Shown here piece after piece: positions 32,813-44,689 of a DNA stretch of 64,000 bases; positions within the stretch are counted from its first letter, which is position 1; each line of letters opens with the position of its first letter. The position numbers and the translations under genes were made by a program. The notes under the pieces were generated by a model. It was not told the DNA's origin, did no database searches, and saw nothing but the letters and a program-made list of their open reading frames with translations. Source of the stretch: Galdieria sulphuraria (taxonomy: Eukaryota; Rhodophyta; Bangiophyceae; Galdieriales; Galdieriaceae); assembly GCF_000341285.1 (NCBI RefSeq), contig NW_005178473.1, positions 236,365-300,364 on the forward strand. The letters run 5' to 3'.

Positions 32813-33095
32813 TGTATAAGAAAATAGTCCCATAAAACGTACAGCTTTCGAATTACTTTCAACATGCTTGATCTTCCATGTGAAAGTAATACAAAATGCT
32901 TTATTCCCAAAAAATGTCGAGTTGCTCGTGACCGTAGTATGAACAAACGAATCAGGTTGTTCAATTGACTTTTCATGTCGCTTCAGCACTCAAGAAAGAG
33001 TCTTTTCGTTCCTGAGAAAACACAGGATATTTCTCTTTATCAAAATTTTTGACTGCAACGCTGGTACTGACATCACTGAAAACCTCGTCGCCATC

Positions 33096-36000
33096 CTACA
33101 TTTTGAAATTGTCAACAAAACTCATTTCAAGGTAATACACACTCACTCCAATCAACTCAAAAATACGCTTACGGACACGATGATGTGACGTGTGGTTTTC
33201 AAGTGTTATGAGCTCATTCCAATATTTGCCATGTTTCATCATAAGAGCGTCATCACCCTTATCATCAACTCTGTTCCAGGCTTGTATTAAATGTTGAAAT
33301 TTTTCGTGGACTAAAGTAACCAAGTAAAGACGAATTGCACTGGAACAGTGCTTTGTGCAACCCTCGGTTGGTTCGTAACCCTGTAACCAATCAACGCCCA
33401 TTGTAGCAACAAGTTGCATACATTTTTCTGTCGTTAGTTTCATCTAAACGAACTAAGAATCTATCAAAGACCAACAAAAACTCTTACTTCTTCTAGTACA
33501 TTTGATGATTTCCTCCTTTGACTCTTGAACGATAGAATACAGGATGGATCCAAAAGCAAAAGAGGAACTGTACAGAATACGCAAAATAACCAACATTCCT
33601 CGTTTGAGATAATTTCATCGAGAAGTGTACGAACGAAAGCAAATAGTTGTGTCGAAGACAGTAACGTAAAAACCCCTGCAAAACGCGAACGAAGACGAGT
33701 ATCGGGGCCCTTCTCAATAAGACAGTTCCTTCAAGACCATAAGATTTACACGTTAAAAAGTTGCAAACTAACCAATCTGACTCCATCGTCACTTTCCAAA
33801 AATTCCAAGCGTAGTGTAGGCCCTCCATAAGCCTCGAACCTATCATATCTTGTTGACTCTGAGAGATAAATTTCAAGGTGGTGAAAACCCGTTCTCGAAC
33901 ATCATGTTGACCATCGTCTTCAAAGATGAAACAAAAAAGGGATGAAAGCACTTCAATGGGAACCACAATACTAAAATGTAACTTCAGAAAAAGAACTTGC
34001 AAAAAACATTTGAAATAAAACACACCCGGACCACACAGACTGGCAAATGATGCTGCAAACATGTCTCCGAATTGTGGCATTCCGAGAGAAGACCAAATGA
34101 TCAAAGACTTTAAGAAGATGCTGTACAAGGACAGAACCTGAATCTACAAACGAATGCTCCACATTTCTCAAAAATTCCACACTGGCTCCTGTATTATAAC
34201 TGTGACTTTCGTTAGCATTGCTTTGAAGATCCTTTATACTTTCAGAGAGAATATTCTGTAAGTTGAATAACAAGGATAGTTTTTGATTTTCCGCAACGAT
34301 ACTGGATTGCAGTATCAAAGTAATAGACTCTATGAGAGAAGACATATAAGAACAGTCAAACTTTGAATAAATAAGAGCGGCCTCCATCGCCGTAGAAAAC
34401 CAAGTTTCATCAAAAGAAATGTCACTCTGGAGACGACATTTCAAAAAATCAAAAATTTTGTCAAAAAACCAAAATAATGCTGTTCTTATAGACTCATGAA
34501 TACTCTTCGATGTGGCATAAGCACTTAGCGATGCGATTCGGACAAAAATGGTAGAAACGACTTTCCAAGTGTTTTCCTGAGCGTTAGATGTGATAGGTAT
34601 AGCCTGCCAATCAAATGTCTGTCTTTTTGCAACAGCTAAGAGCTCGTGTAACAACTCTTCAACTTCCATCTGAAAGGTCGGAATTCTACATAGTTTGCGA
34701 AGACTCTACAAAATTTTAAACTTGTTTGAACTGTTGAAGACGGAAACCTATACCTTCATAACTGCATTTCCAAGAACAGGACAGAGGTTGCAAGTGAGAA
34801 TTTGTTCTACGTAACAAAAGAATTTCCTTGCTCCCTCAAGACCTGCTGGTGCTGATTCATATAATGAACTCAGCAAGCAGATAATATTGGAAACGACATG
34901 AACTCCGATATCTCTTGAATTCAAACAAAACTCGAGACAGGACAAAAGGTAGCGTTCATATGGCGCCAAATACTCTGGATCCCACTCGCAAGCTGTTTCT
35001 AAAAAAAGAGTGGCTAAATGATAATGTTCATCAACCTGAGCACTGGAACGCTCGATATTCTGATATACATTCTGAAATGTTTTTGCAACAATACTCATAG
35101 CGCACTTAACAAGGTTCTCCTATAGACTGTTAGTTCAATCAAGTCACTAAGTTTTTAAACATACCAGTAAGTCTACGCCAGCAACATTGACTTCGGAAGC
35201 AACATCAAAAAAAGCTTTCCTAGAACAAATTGACTTCAAAGCGCTCTGTAATTCAAATATTTCATGATAGAACTGCACAAGCTCATATGAAGATCCAACT
35301 TGAACAGATAACTTTCTTTGGGCATACTGAAGATATTCTTCCAGACAGTCCATGCAAATCTCCTTGACTGCTTCTTCTTCATCTTCAAGGCGACTGATAA
35401 CGTGCCTCAGTATCTTTTTCCTCGGCACAATGGTGCTGGAAGAAGCACTCGTTGTTGTATAGAAGATCAGCAACACTTTTGCAAAACATACTGCGACCTT
35501 TCTCACGGAAGGGCTGCTGTCACGCAAGCGTTCGACAACAACATCCGTCCAAGAGGCTAAAGATGTGGAGAAATCCGACTTTCTCTGTGAAAGTTGATGC
35601 ACATTAACACTGGTGAACTGCAAGCCAAGTTCGACAGATACTGCACGAACTGAAGCAGAAGGATTACGCGATAAAAGAATTAAAGCATTTTCCACCCAAC
35701 CCAATTCAACAAAGAATTTCGGGTCTGCTCTTAACAACAGCTTGATGCTTTGAATCAACTTTTGTCTTTCCTGTTGACTAGCTACAGAAAATGCAGAAAA
35801 GAGCGCTTCGACAGTCTGAAGTGGTCCTGTTTTTGTTAAAGAACATGATGCCGCTGAGCATTGGACAACTTCATTTAAGGAGAGTTGAACTGCTTTCGAA
35901 AGATTCACGCCTTGATGTTTCTTTGTTTCTTCGAAGATAATATTTACCTTCTTTGAAATACGACTTAATACTGTAACCCAACAACCTAACGAATGTGGAG

Positions 36001-37414
36001 CAAGTTGTTCCAAATGAAATGTATTTGAATCAAACAACACAAAGGTTTGATCGTGTTCTGTGATCATTGCACATATTTTACACTCTCTATGTTCCATTTG
36101 TACTTCTAGCAAACGAACAGATATCTTCGTAAGTATTTCAATAGCGATAAGTCGCATTTGAGAGTTATCTGGAAAGATTGGATCAGCTAGATACATTTCT
36201 GCATAATGCTCTTACCGTTACAAGTCTTTAGCCCCTCCAGACACAATTGAAAGAGAGATGCAACTACAAAGAATGCGCTAGGAAATAACAAATCAGGAAA
36301 AACCGTCAAAATAGAATCAACAAAGCTTAGAATGGCTCTCTTCTTTGAAAAAGAGTGTGTTTTCTTCATAACTTCTTGGACATATGCGACTAAAATATCG
36401 CATTTAGATGCAAACTCTGTATAGAAAACATCCTCTGCTGTTTCCTTGGGAATTATTGGTTTAGCCTTTTGGAGGCAACATCCTCGTCGTGCTTCGTAGA
36501 TTTGGTTTCCTTTCTGCAGATTACATGCATAACATCCACTCGTATTCAGGAGGCGCAATACATTCGTAATCTCTTCTCTGACATGTACCGAAGCCAATTG
36601 AGGTTTATTCTGTTGCCCAAATTGTAGCAGCTCTACAGTCTCAAAAAAGGAATATACTGTTCTCCACATAATCTCACTCTGAGATAAAGGTAAAACTTCA
36701 AAAAGAATTGTAATAAGAGCTCGAGAACTAGAAGCAATGGATTGCATCTTGGTGTCCAATCCAAAGTAAGCAAATGTTAATAGCTTTTGATAAATTGGTG
36801 GTTGCGCGAATCCTGAAGATACAACTTCGTTCAAAAGATCAAGGATTTGAGTTAGCAAAATATGCACAAGATGGTAAACTCGAGAAATACAAGCAACAGA
36901 TTCACAAAATTCACACTGCTTCTGACTTTGCAAAACGTTTCCAAGTGCCAGAATACGTTTGATTGCGGCTGAATTACTAAGCAAAGCATCAGTGACACTA
37001 GAAAAGGTGAACTCTAACTGTTTTCTCAGAGAATACCACTTTGGCTGGTGGAATTCAAGTTTCAAGAAAATAAGAGCAAGATGTAACTGGAACACTATTA
37101 ATTCTCCCTAAGACAACGAGATTAGTACCAGAAACTGAAGATTGCAAGCCAAATCCTACGCGTTCAGAATTTAAACTTAGACTATTAGATAATGAGGAAA
37201 AAAGTTTCTTCGTTATGCCAAAATATTCGTCAGGAAATTCCTGTGAAAGCATAGACTCCTGTAGAGCAGTTAGAAAACTAGAACTTTGAAGAAACAGTTG
37301 ATGGAAAAGTTCCCAGTTTTCCGTTGACAAAGCATTCTGTAGAATAAATAGATTATGTTCGATTCCCTTCTCTTCACTATTATCAGTGTCTTGTTCAGAC
37401 TTGGCTACTACCAT
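33096..37414 (-). CDS. SCC2: Cohesin loader SCC2/NIPBL-like HEAT-repeat protein
   Basis: Loads cohesin onto chromosomes with SCC4/MAU2. Eight exons: 37136-37414, 36216-37086, 35165-36168, 34754-35119, 34026-34705, 33773-33970, 33488-33728, 33096-33443; seven introns of 44-55 nt close in phase; 1328 residues. Matching order of SCC2 landmarks: QMRLIAIEILTKISVRLL (the RLxAxxLLGTIxxRL block), ADPKFFVELGWVENALI, VRAVSVELG, VVERLRDSSPSVRKVAV, then a conserved-position DEEEAVKEICMDCLEE, and near the end ATIRRHVCSIICQSVWSGIV with VLQGIKL-like SRLMEGLHYAW. Shorter than animal NIPBL because the disordered N-terminus is missing. Introns 1 and 6 use GTTTCT and GTTAGT donors. A condensin HEAT subunit is the main alternative. 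Confidence 0.72.
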
Positions 37415-37968
37415 AACTTGCTATTTCGAAGACGGAATAAATTCAGATTGGCGCCAAAATTCTATTTATCGTATAGATTTAAATCCATTCAACGATTCTC
37501 TGTCTTACGCGTTAAGGCTCTTCGAGTTTTCAATGGATATCTAAAGTTTCTCTTCCAGTGTTTGTGCAAACAGTTGGCTCATTCTCTCAAGCCCATCTTG
37601 GTTCAATTGGAATGGTCCTTTGAAGCAGGCTTAAATGTAGCTTGTGACTTTCTAGGCACGTCCTTTCTTTCTCTTCATATAGGCTTTTGAGGGGTCAGTA
37701 AACTTAAAGGGCTTTCTGAGAACTTCAAAAGTGTGAAAGTTACTGGACAACTTGCATTTTCGTTAAAACGGAGAATATCTGTCTCTTTATTCTGTCCAAC
37801 ACGCTACTATCCAAAATAATATTTAATCAAGTCTTTCAATGTCTAAAGCCAGGTCTGAATGACTTGAAGAACAAGTTTTCAATTTGCATGGATTTCTGAG
37901 TGTCACCAACAGACCAAGATTCCAAAAAAACCTAGAGGACGTATAAATTGACCACTTCATAGGAATGT
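37415..37968. other. Intergenic region with E2F-like site
   Basis: About 550 nt upstream of the SCC2-like gene and downstream of the fructosamine kinase gene, both on the minus strand. A plus-strand open frame at 37355-37690 overlaps the SCC2-like start and has no recognisable features. The E2F-like palindrome is listed separately. Confidence 0.5.
37448..37459 (-). promoter_or_regulatory. E2F/DP palindrome upstream of SCC2-like gene
   Basis: TTTTGGCGCCAA on the minus strand, ending 34 nt upstream of the SCC2-like ATG. It is a full E2F consensus (TTTTGGCGCC). Cohesin and replication genes are common E2F targets, so function is plausible. It is the best of the GGCGCC-containing sites in the window. 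Confidence 0.5.
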
Positions 37969-39072
37969 TTAGATAAACTCCATTATCTCTTGCATCATGC
38001 CCTTTGCTTGACGACCATACATTCCTCCAAAGAGATTCTAAGAAAATATCAGAGAATATACATCAGAAAAGCTATACATACAAAGTGATTCAAAACATGA
38101 TAAAGGTTGTATATAGTCCTCCTTTGTTCATATCCTTCTTCTAAAGGAAATTCATCATTATATGCCGTGTAAAAATCCTCTGGCAACCTTCCGAATAGCT
38201 CCGTCATTGCAATGTCAACTTCTCGATCACCGTAATAGGTAGCTGGATCGAAGATAACAGGTTCTCCGGTGTTGAGAAAACCAATATTACCCGACCATAG
38301 ATCTCCATGAACTAATGAGGGAATGACATTTTGCTTTTGGTTAAGAAGCTTTTCCACTTTTTGCAATAATGTTGCCTCATCTTCGAGTCTTAAATTATTT
38401 CGCTTTGCCAGCTCTATCTGATAGTGAAGTCGATAGTTTACAAAGAACTCTGTCCAGTTGCTAGTCCAGGGGTTCAACTGAGGAGTTGGACCTTTAATTG
38501 AAGCATGAGTAAAGGTAATCTTACATTCCATTCAGAAAAAATACCTATTGTATTGCCCCTATGCCACCCAAATCCTCTGTCACTGGTGCAGCGGTGCATC
38601 ATCGCAAGTCTAGCACAGTAACGTTAAAGAAACTTTTGCTCAACACTACAGAAACGTCTCATACTGTTTTCCTAACAATCCATATTCCCTTTTTCCTGCT
38701 CTATTTGTCATATTTAGGTTTTCAAGAATCAAGAAACTAAAGCGGTCCGTAGAGTCGTAGCAAATGGGTTTGGGCAATCTTATAGTCTTTGTGTTGTACA
38801 TTTCCAAAACACCGTAATATTCTGCAGCTAGCATACTTACTTCAGAAGGAATGCCAATTTTAGCGAAAAACTTCAAGCCGTCTAAAAGCAACAGTTGAGA
38901 GTAAATCAGAAAACGGCACTTGGATATAAATACCAGAATCTTTGCTAAGAATAACTCTTGTATCGCTAACACAACCGCCACCGACGGAAGGACCAATACT
39001 TGCCTTGAACTCCTTGCCAATAACAGCTGAAACTGCACAGCTTATCTTTTCTTCCAACTGCATAAAGGCCAT
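37969..39072 (-). CDS. FN3K: Fructosamine-3-kinase family protein
   Basis: Phosphorylates ketosamines on glycated proteins, leading to deglycation. Five exons: 38934-39072, 38665-38881, 38545-38609, 38082-38491, 37969-38037; introns of 52, 55, 53 and 44 nt close in phase; 299 residues, the family norm. Motifs: SVGGGCVSDTRVIL (glycine loop), FFAKIG (ATP Lys), LILENLNM hinge, GFGWHRGNTIGPTPQLNPW, then catalytic LVHGDLWSGNIGF and FDPATYYGDREVDIAM, ending NLFGGMYGRQAKGM. All kinase residues are present. The P-loop Cys seen in redox-regulated family members appears as GGGCVS. The start is 45 nt from the divergent transcription factor gene. Confidence 0.93.
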
Positions 39073-39117
39073 CGATTGCAGACCGTTAATGAGATTTTAT
39101 ATCGAAAGCTGATTTTG

Positions 39118-41134
39118 ATGAACCCAAAAGGTACAAACATCGATGGTTTCCTTTTGGAAGACCCGCAAGATGGCAAGCAACGTCTTGTAAGGAACGAGGA
39201 TGTGAGCGCTTCGAGTGACCAAGTACTTTCCACTGATATTAAGCCACTATGCGGAGGTTGTTCTCGTTCAGGAGTTTCCGTTGAAAAAGAAGTTAAGACC
39301 ACAGTTTCGCAACACAAAAAGCGAAGAAGAGTTTTGAGAGTAGTTAGTATCAGCTGCACGCATTGTAGGCAAGCGAAGCAAGCCTGTGATGACTTTCGCC
39401 CTTGCAGGAGGTGTGTGAGACTTGGTCTTCAAGCTACCTGCGTCGATGCACCGTCTTCAAGGCCACGTCGTTGTCGAAAACCAACTAGCTCTTTTCAGGT
39501 CTCAAATATACATTCAATATTTCAGAGAAAAGGGAGTAATTCTGTTTTCGAACCAGACTCTGACCAGAATGACCGGCAAAACGAAACTTACTTCGATCAC
39601 TCCTGCCCAAGTCTCGAACACGAGACTAGTTGTTCTTCTTTCAATCACGTTGATTTTTCCGAAACGATACAAATAGAAGGAGGTACTTCCCCTGGACAAG
39701 ATTTGGAAGCTCGTTGGTTTCAAAGCTCTATAGCTGAAGAGAGGGTTTCAACTTTATTTATCCCTGTAGATTGTTTGACTAGAGGAAAGCCTATAACATC
39801 TGTAAACTTAGATTGCGAACAGGTTTCAAATAGGACTATTCTTGAAGAAGCTTCTGGTAGTGACACACTTGTTCACTGGAGACCGCTCTACTCTTATGGA
39901 TCAAGTAAGGAGACAGTTGATGAAGATTGTTTTCCTTTTATGAATTCAGAAAATCTGTTAAGTACAAATAGTGACCACTGCAGTGATGAGGAAAATTACT
40001 CGGATCTTATATACTCACTTTCTAAGAAAGAAGGTCTCATCTTTGTCACAGGAAGGATTTGGGATATCATGGTTTCTTGGGATCAGGTATATGTTGACCT
40101 ATTTTGAAAAATTCGTACCTTACATATATTAAGGAATTACAGCATAAAGTTGAAAATGTAGAGGATGAACAAATTTTAGATTTGGCCAAATCTGAAGTAT
40201 TATTTTACTTTGTGGCTAAAAGTATTGAGAGATATGTATGTGTGTCCAACATACGATGAATTTTTCTTTAACTCTCTCCAGGTTCAGTTTTTCTCTTCGA
40301 ATGTGCAGGACTCTCCTTATTGCAGCCTCTTTGCATTAAATGCTGCAATTCAGTCTTTGGATAGTTCAAGTGAACATTTTGCCCAAAGAATGGTTTCTTT
40401 ACTACCTCCCAAGTCCCCAGTTTTATCTAATGACCAGCAAGATTTGTTTTTAGAGTCAGTTCCTATTGCGACTCTGAAAATGAGTGTGTCTTTGGATGAT
40501 TCGTGGCATAAAATCTTATACGTAAATGGCGAGTGCTGTGATTTGTTTGGCACCACTAGACAAACGTTGATAGAGGTAAAGTCTCTTTATAAGGTTCACG
40601 GGTCTACTTTTCAAAGTGCGCTAGCTTCTTAGTGACCCTTCTTCGTTGCATGTTATCTTTGTAGATAATGGGTGGTTTGTGGAACCTTTGAAGACGTTAT
40701 GCAGTCTTCGCAAAGGAATCCTGAAGAGAAAGAGCACATTCAGACTACGCTCACTTCGAAACGAAATTTTAGATTGTCTTGTTAGTACTTCCTTTGGAAC
40801 GGATTCTGACTGGTTGCCCAAATATATCATTTTCTACATTCAGAGTTTCCACAAGTTGGGAAACATAGGAACACACGAAACTTCGAAGGAATCTACCAAA
40901 TGTTCTTCGAAAGAAAAGCAGCAAACTGATCAGGTCTACTCTGCTGGAACATCAGGTAGGTTAAAGATATAAATAAGCAATACTCTAAAAATGTTATGTT
41001 CAGCTCGCGACAGCATTTCATTTCCAATGTCCATGTCACGTTTGGATTCTGTTCATAGTGATTCAACATCCACATGTTGTCCAATAGACAAGGTTCAAGC
41101 TAGTTCAGAGCGGCACTTGTGGCCGCATGTATGA
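39118..41134 (+). CDS. Zn2Cys6 binuclear-cluster transcription factor with PAS-like domain
   Basis: Five exons: 39118-40086, 40134-40235, 40282-40575, 40625-40955, 41004-41134; introns of 47, 46, 49 and 48 nt close in phase; 608 residues from the first ATG. A six-cysteine cluster at about residues 80-108 reads CTHCRQAKQAC, then CRRCVRLGLQATC, with exact C-x2-C-x6-C-x5-C-x2-C-x7-C spacing, followed by VDAPSSRPRRCRK. This is very close to fungal ERT1/AcuK/AcuM gluconeogenesis regulators, which also carry a PAS domain. Here a PAS-like segment lies at about 420-455 (WHKILYVNGECCDLFG). The middle and C-terminus are Ser-rich. Nuclear DNA-binding regulator; targets unknown. Such clusters are rare outside fungi. 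Confidence 0.85.
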
Positions 41135-41810
41135 CTGGAAACCTTGTAGGTACATTTCATAACTGTAATCAATTTATCACCTCAGTATTTGGAGCGCTAG
41201 GTAATTTTCTTCTTTAGATGTAATCAGTCTTCTCAACTTATTTAGGTGTTGCATTAGTGTGACATTATCAAAAGCATGAAAATTTATTTCCATAGTTCAA
41301 CGCAAGCATCTCATTTGATGCAAGAAGCTTATGGCTTGTTACTTTTATTAACTATTATTATAATTATTGGATGTATGTGTCGCTATCAAAATTACTTCAA
41401 TATAGCTGTGGTTACTGAGGAGAGCTCACCGAACCTTGTATGCAAAACATTCTGAACTCTGAAACACTTCTAAAGAATTCCAATATTGCCGTATTGGTCT
41501 TGAGACAAGAAACTTTCATTGCTCCTCCCATAGATGGAGTCTGTCTGAATCTGAAGCCTAGTTTTCTAGTTCCGTGTTTTGAACAATCGTATACAAGCTG
41601 TTATGCGACTTGAAGCATTTTCTCATGAGAAACTCTATCGACAAAATAGACTTTTTAGTATTCGAGACTTTATTCGAAGAAGACTGTCAAGTGACTTTCT
41701 ATTTACCAATAAGTAGGCATAATTCGGTGCCATTTTTTGTCGTCATGTCTATCAAATAGAATTCGTACGTTTCCTGTACTAAGTGAGTCGTGAAAAGTTT
41801 AGAAAAATAT
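41135..41810. other. Intergenic region, convergent 3' ends
   Basis: About 675 nt between the Zn2Cys6 factor and the antisense CtlX-type gene. A small antisense open frame (41699-41881) only reads through the last exon of the CtlX gene in another frame. Nothing else seen. Confidence 0.5.
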
Positions 41811-44224
41811 TTAGAAAAGCTCGCCAATAGAGCATCGAACACCGCCTCCACCAACACGTTCGATAGTCGAAATATCAACATGAAGCAAGTCCTATAGAAT
41901 TATCATCAAGAATGATAAGCAACAAAAACACTCTTACGTGTTGGTGTTTTTGCAACAGTTCCAACTGCTTACTGTCGAATGCGTGATACTACCAAAATTT
42001 TAAAACTGAACAAACCACAACCAACTACACTCACTGCAGTACTACTCATCAACATGACTGGCTTGCCATAAAAATTTTCAACTTCTAAAACATTTCCACA
42101 AAAACTATTAACCTGACTTAAAGAAATATCAACAACTTCATGAGAGTCCTAATATAAACCATCATCAGCCACGTGATACAGTTTCTCTAAAAAACCGACC
42201 ATCAGACGAGTGCAGACTCTTCTTCTCTCTTCTTTATCTTGTATACTGCTCGAACAAATTACCGCAACTCGGGTTCCAATACTCATCATAACATTTGTAT
42301 GATAAATTGGTCTAAATAAAGTGAGTTCATCAAATACAATAGTCTTCATTTAAAGCTCACCTTCCCGATGCATCCCATGCCGTGAAAGGTTCTAAACTGT
42401 AACCCATAACTCTTGCCCAGGTTCTGGCAAGAGTAAGGTCTGTTCGTTCCGACAGACAACAATATGCCACTCTGTTTGAAGAGTTAGTTAGTATATTGAT
42501 CATAAAAATGAGATCAAAAAAAAGTACCGGTTAACCCTATCAAGAACGAGACTTCCTGTTCCTTCTAAAAATCTGGGTTCCAGTGCTTCTTCATGTCTTG
42601 TCAAGTCAAAGACATTTGTATATCTACGAAACATAAAGAGTCGATGAAGAAATTCTGGTCGCCTCTCTTTTCGTCTATTGGGAGCCTTCATAGGATACAA
42701 TACCAGTGTACATTCTCCAACTTCAAGATCTACAAAAAATGGTTACGGAATTTCTTCCAATGCCTTTTTTCAAAGTTACCAGTGTGAGTACTGAACCAGT
42801 TATTTGGATATACAGCATCAGGGGTGTCGTGATAGGGCTCATGAGTAAATAAATGCACTCGAAGACCAGCAGCATCTTTAGCGGTAACAAGGTTGTATAG
42901 TGATGCATATTCACAAAGTGCCTATTGAAGAATAAGGAGAGAGAGAAAGAATAACATATGAAACCATAAGAATACGTACTTTCTGTTGTAGGTCTGCGAC
43001 ATCTTGACTGCGAGCAGAATCCATAAAAAAATTATCCTCAGCAGTATATACGTTCGGCGCAAAGGCAGTAGGTGCAACCTTTTATATTTTCCATTATTAA
43101 CTGCTTCGAATTTCAACATTACCTACCATAAGAACATGGTTTGTGCTTTGTTGGACAGGAACATCTTCCCGACGAAATGCAACTACTTCACTCTGCATTT
43201 TACAGTCAAAGGCAGAATAACCGAAAAACAAATTCATACTTCGGTTGAAACTGGAACAACGCGCAAGCCAGCTTCATGCAAAAATTCAGTGAAATCCAAG
43301 TCATGTCTTTCCAAGGAGAAATGAAACCTTCAGTTGCATGTTCAACATAAAGTCATACAAATCTTTTCTACTCTACTTACTTTTCCGTTTCAAAGTAGAG
43401 ATTGACCAGTCGTCTCTTTAAAGGATTCTAAAGCCATTCTAAGAATAACAATCAAAAAGTGAGTTTGCTTACTTGCACGCTATCTAAAACCACAACAATA
43501 TCATCAGAGACTACTTTGATACAGCTGCTTAGAGTAGCATGCGAGATAGACCGATCAAATATATCTCTTTTGAACATAAGTTCAATTGTAGCTAAACCCG
43601 CAAAGACACAAATACCTGACAGCTGCAACACGTTTCGAATTGAAAATTCCGCTGTACAAGGCTTTGGTAAAGCCATCATAGTTTGTACGAACTGAAAAAG
43701 TCAGAAGAAACACAAGGTTAGACGTACTTACGGCCAATACCAACTAGGCATATTTTCTCGTCTATCCAAACTACATCTTCGCTTGACAACTTTCCCAGGA
43801 AACAAAGGTAAATATGAAAACTCGAAGTTGAAAGAATTATCGAACCTTCTCATTTGAAGTCATATTTAGTTTGGCGATAGAGTTTGCAATTTCCACGGCT
43901 TTTCTTCCTCTCTTTTCTTCACTGAGATTTCCTTGGAATAACTGAGAAGCCACTTCTGAGGAGTTCCAAGGAGTGAAACAAACCTCCTGTCAAGTTCAAA
44001 AACGCAGATTGTTTACTAGGATCAAAAACAGAAGGTCTCCGAGTCTCGTCAACAGTTTCTGAAAAAGATTTCTTTAGCTGCAGTGCCTGGTGCAATCATT
44101 CTTTACTTTGGAGTTTCTTTGTCGAAGAAATACTCACCTCTAAAGTACGCCATATCCTTCCAGAAACCCGTGTGATTGAACTCTTCGCTAAGAGACTACG
44201 TGACCCTAAGGTTACTGTATGCAT
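41811..44224 (-). CDS. 17-exon guanidine-modifying enzyme: deiminase-like N-part plus CtlX citrulline-hydrolase domain
   Basis: Exons (3' coordinate order reversed): 44138-44224, 44030-44077, 43846-43986, 43732-43789, 43616-43691, 43473-43566, 43381-43427, 43240-43327, 43127-43183, 42980-43078, 42780-42921, 42528-42729, 42361-42471, 42200-42311, 42035-42148, 41938-41988, 41811-41891; introns 40-60 nt; 535 residues. The last 322 residues are a CtlX-type amidinotransferase-fold enzyme: NHVLMVAPTAFAPNVYTAEDNF, DTPDAVYPNNWFSTH, YPMKAPNRRKERR, FLEGTGSLVLDRVNR, IYHTNVMMSIG and the catalytic Cys in GGGGVRCSIGE. The first 213 residues resemble part of an arginine deiminase (EDVVWIDEKICLVGIGLRTN) but show SHATL where HLD is expected. 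The start MHTVTLGSRSLLAKSSITR looks mitochondrial. Two separate genes remain possible (second ATG at 43165). Confidence 0.75.
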
Positions 44225-44689
44225 AAGACATGAAGATATCCTTGTGCCACGCGCAAACATGAAATACTTGTCCAATCATACAAAAATTTTGTAAATGGGA
44301 CATATTATGAATGAATGGAGGTTGAGTGCTTGTTTTGACAATTTCACATAATGCTCTTAGCTCGTTCCTACTTGATGAGGTTATTGGGCAGTCGAATGTT
44401 TTTCAAGTACACTGCTTTATCAATTTGGTGGAAACTCAACAAATGATACCCATTTCTTTGAGCAAAAACTGTGGAATGATAACTATATGAGCAATTCCCC
44501 AGAGTAAAAGGTAATCATATAGTTGTAAAAGAAAGTTGCCTTTAAGAATTATCAATACCAAATTTAGTAGATATACTTTGTGATGGAACAATAAGTGGTA
44601 ATTGTTTTCACAAAAAAATATTCCTACCGAGTTAAAGGCAATCATTATGAATCTTTACAACTTCATTAAAATACGGTTTCATAAAATTT
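44225..44689. other. Intergenic region
   Basis: About 465 nt, AT-rich, upstream of the CtlX-type gene and downstream of the MED15-like gene, both minus strand. No gene or RNA seen. Confidence 0.5.

Noticed and set aside
33773-33970. GGTTCGAGGC, a possible tRNA B-box (minus strand)
   Set aside because: It lies inside an SCC2-like coding exon and no cloverleaf could be drawn around it.
1256-37414. MLH1, APE2, RAD5 and SCC2-like genes within 37 kb as a DNA-repair island
   Set aside because: They are separated by unrelated genes on both strands; chance clustering is the simpler view.
37355-37690. Plus-strand 111-codon open frame
   Set aside because: Overlaps the SCC2-like start and promoter, has no family features and is best explained as chance.
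42149-42199. In-frame TAG inside the CtlX domain
   Set aside because: It lies in a 51-nt intron; splicing gives a normal CtlX sequence across the junction.
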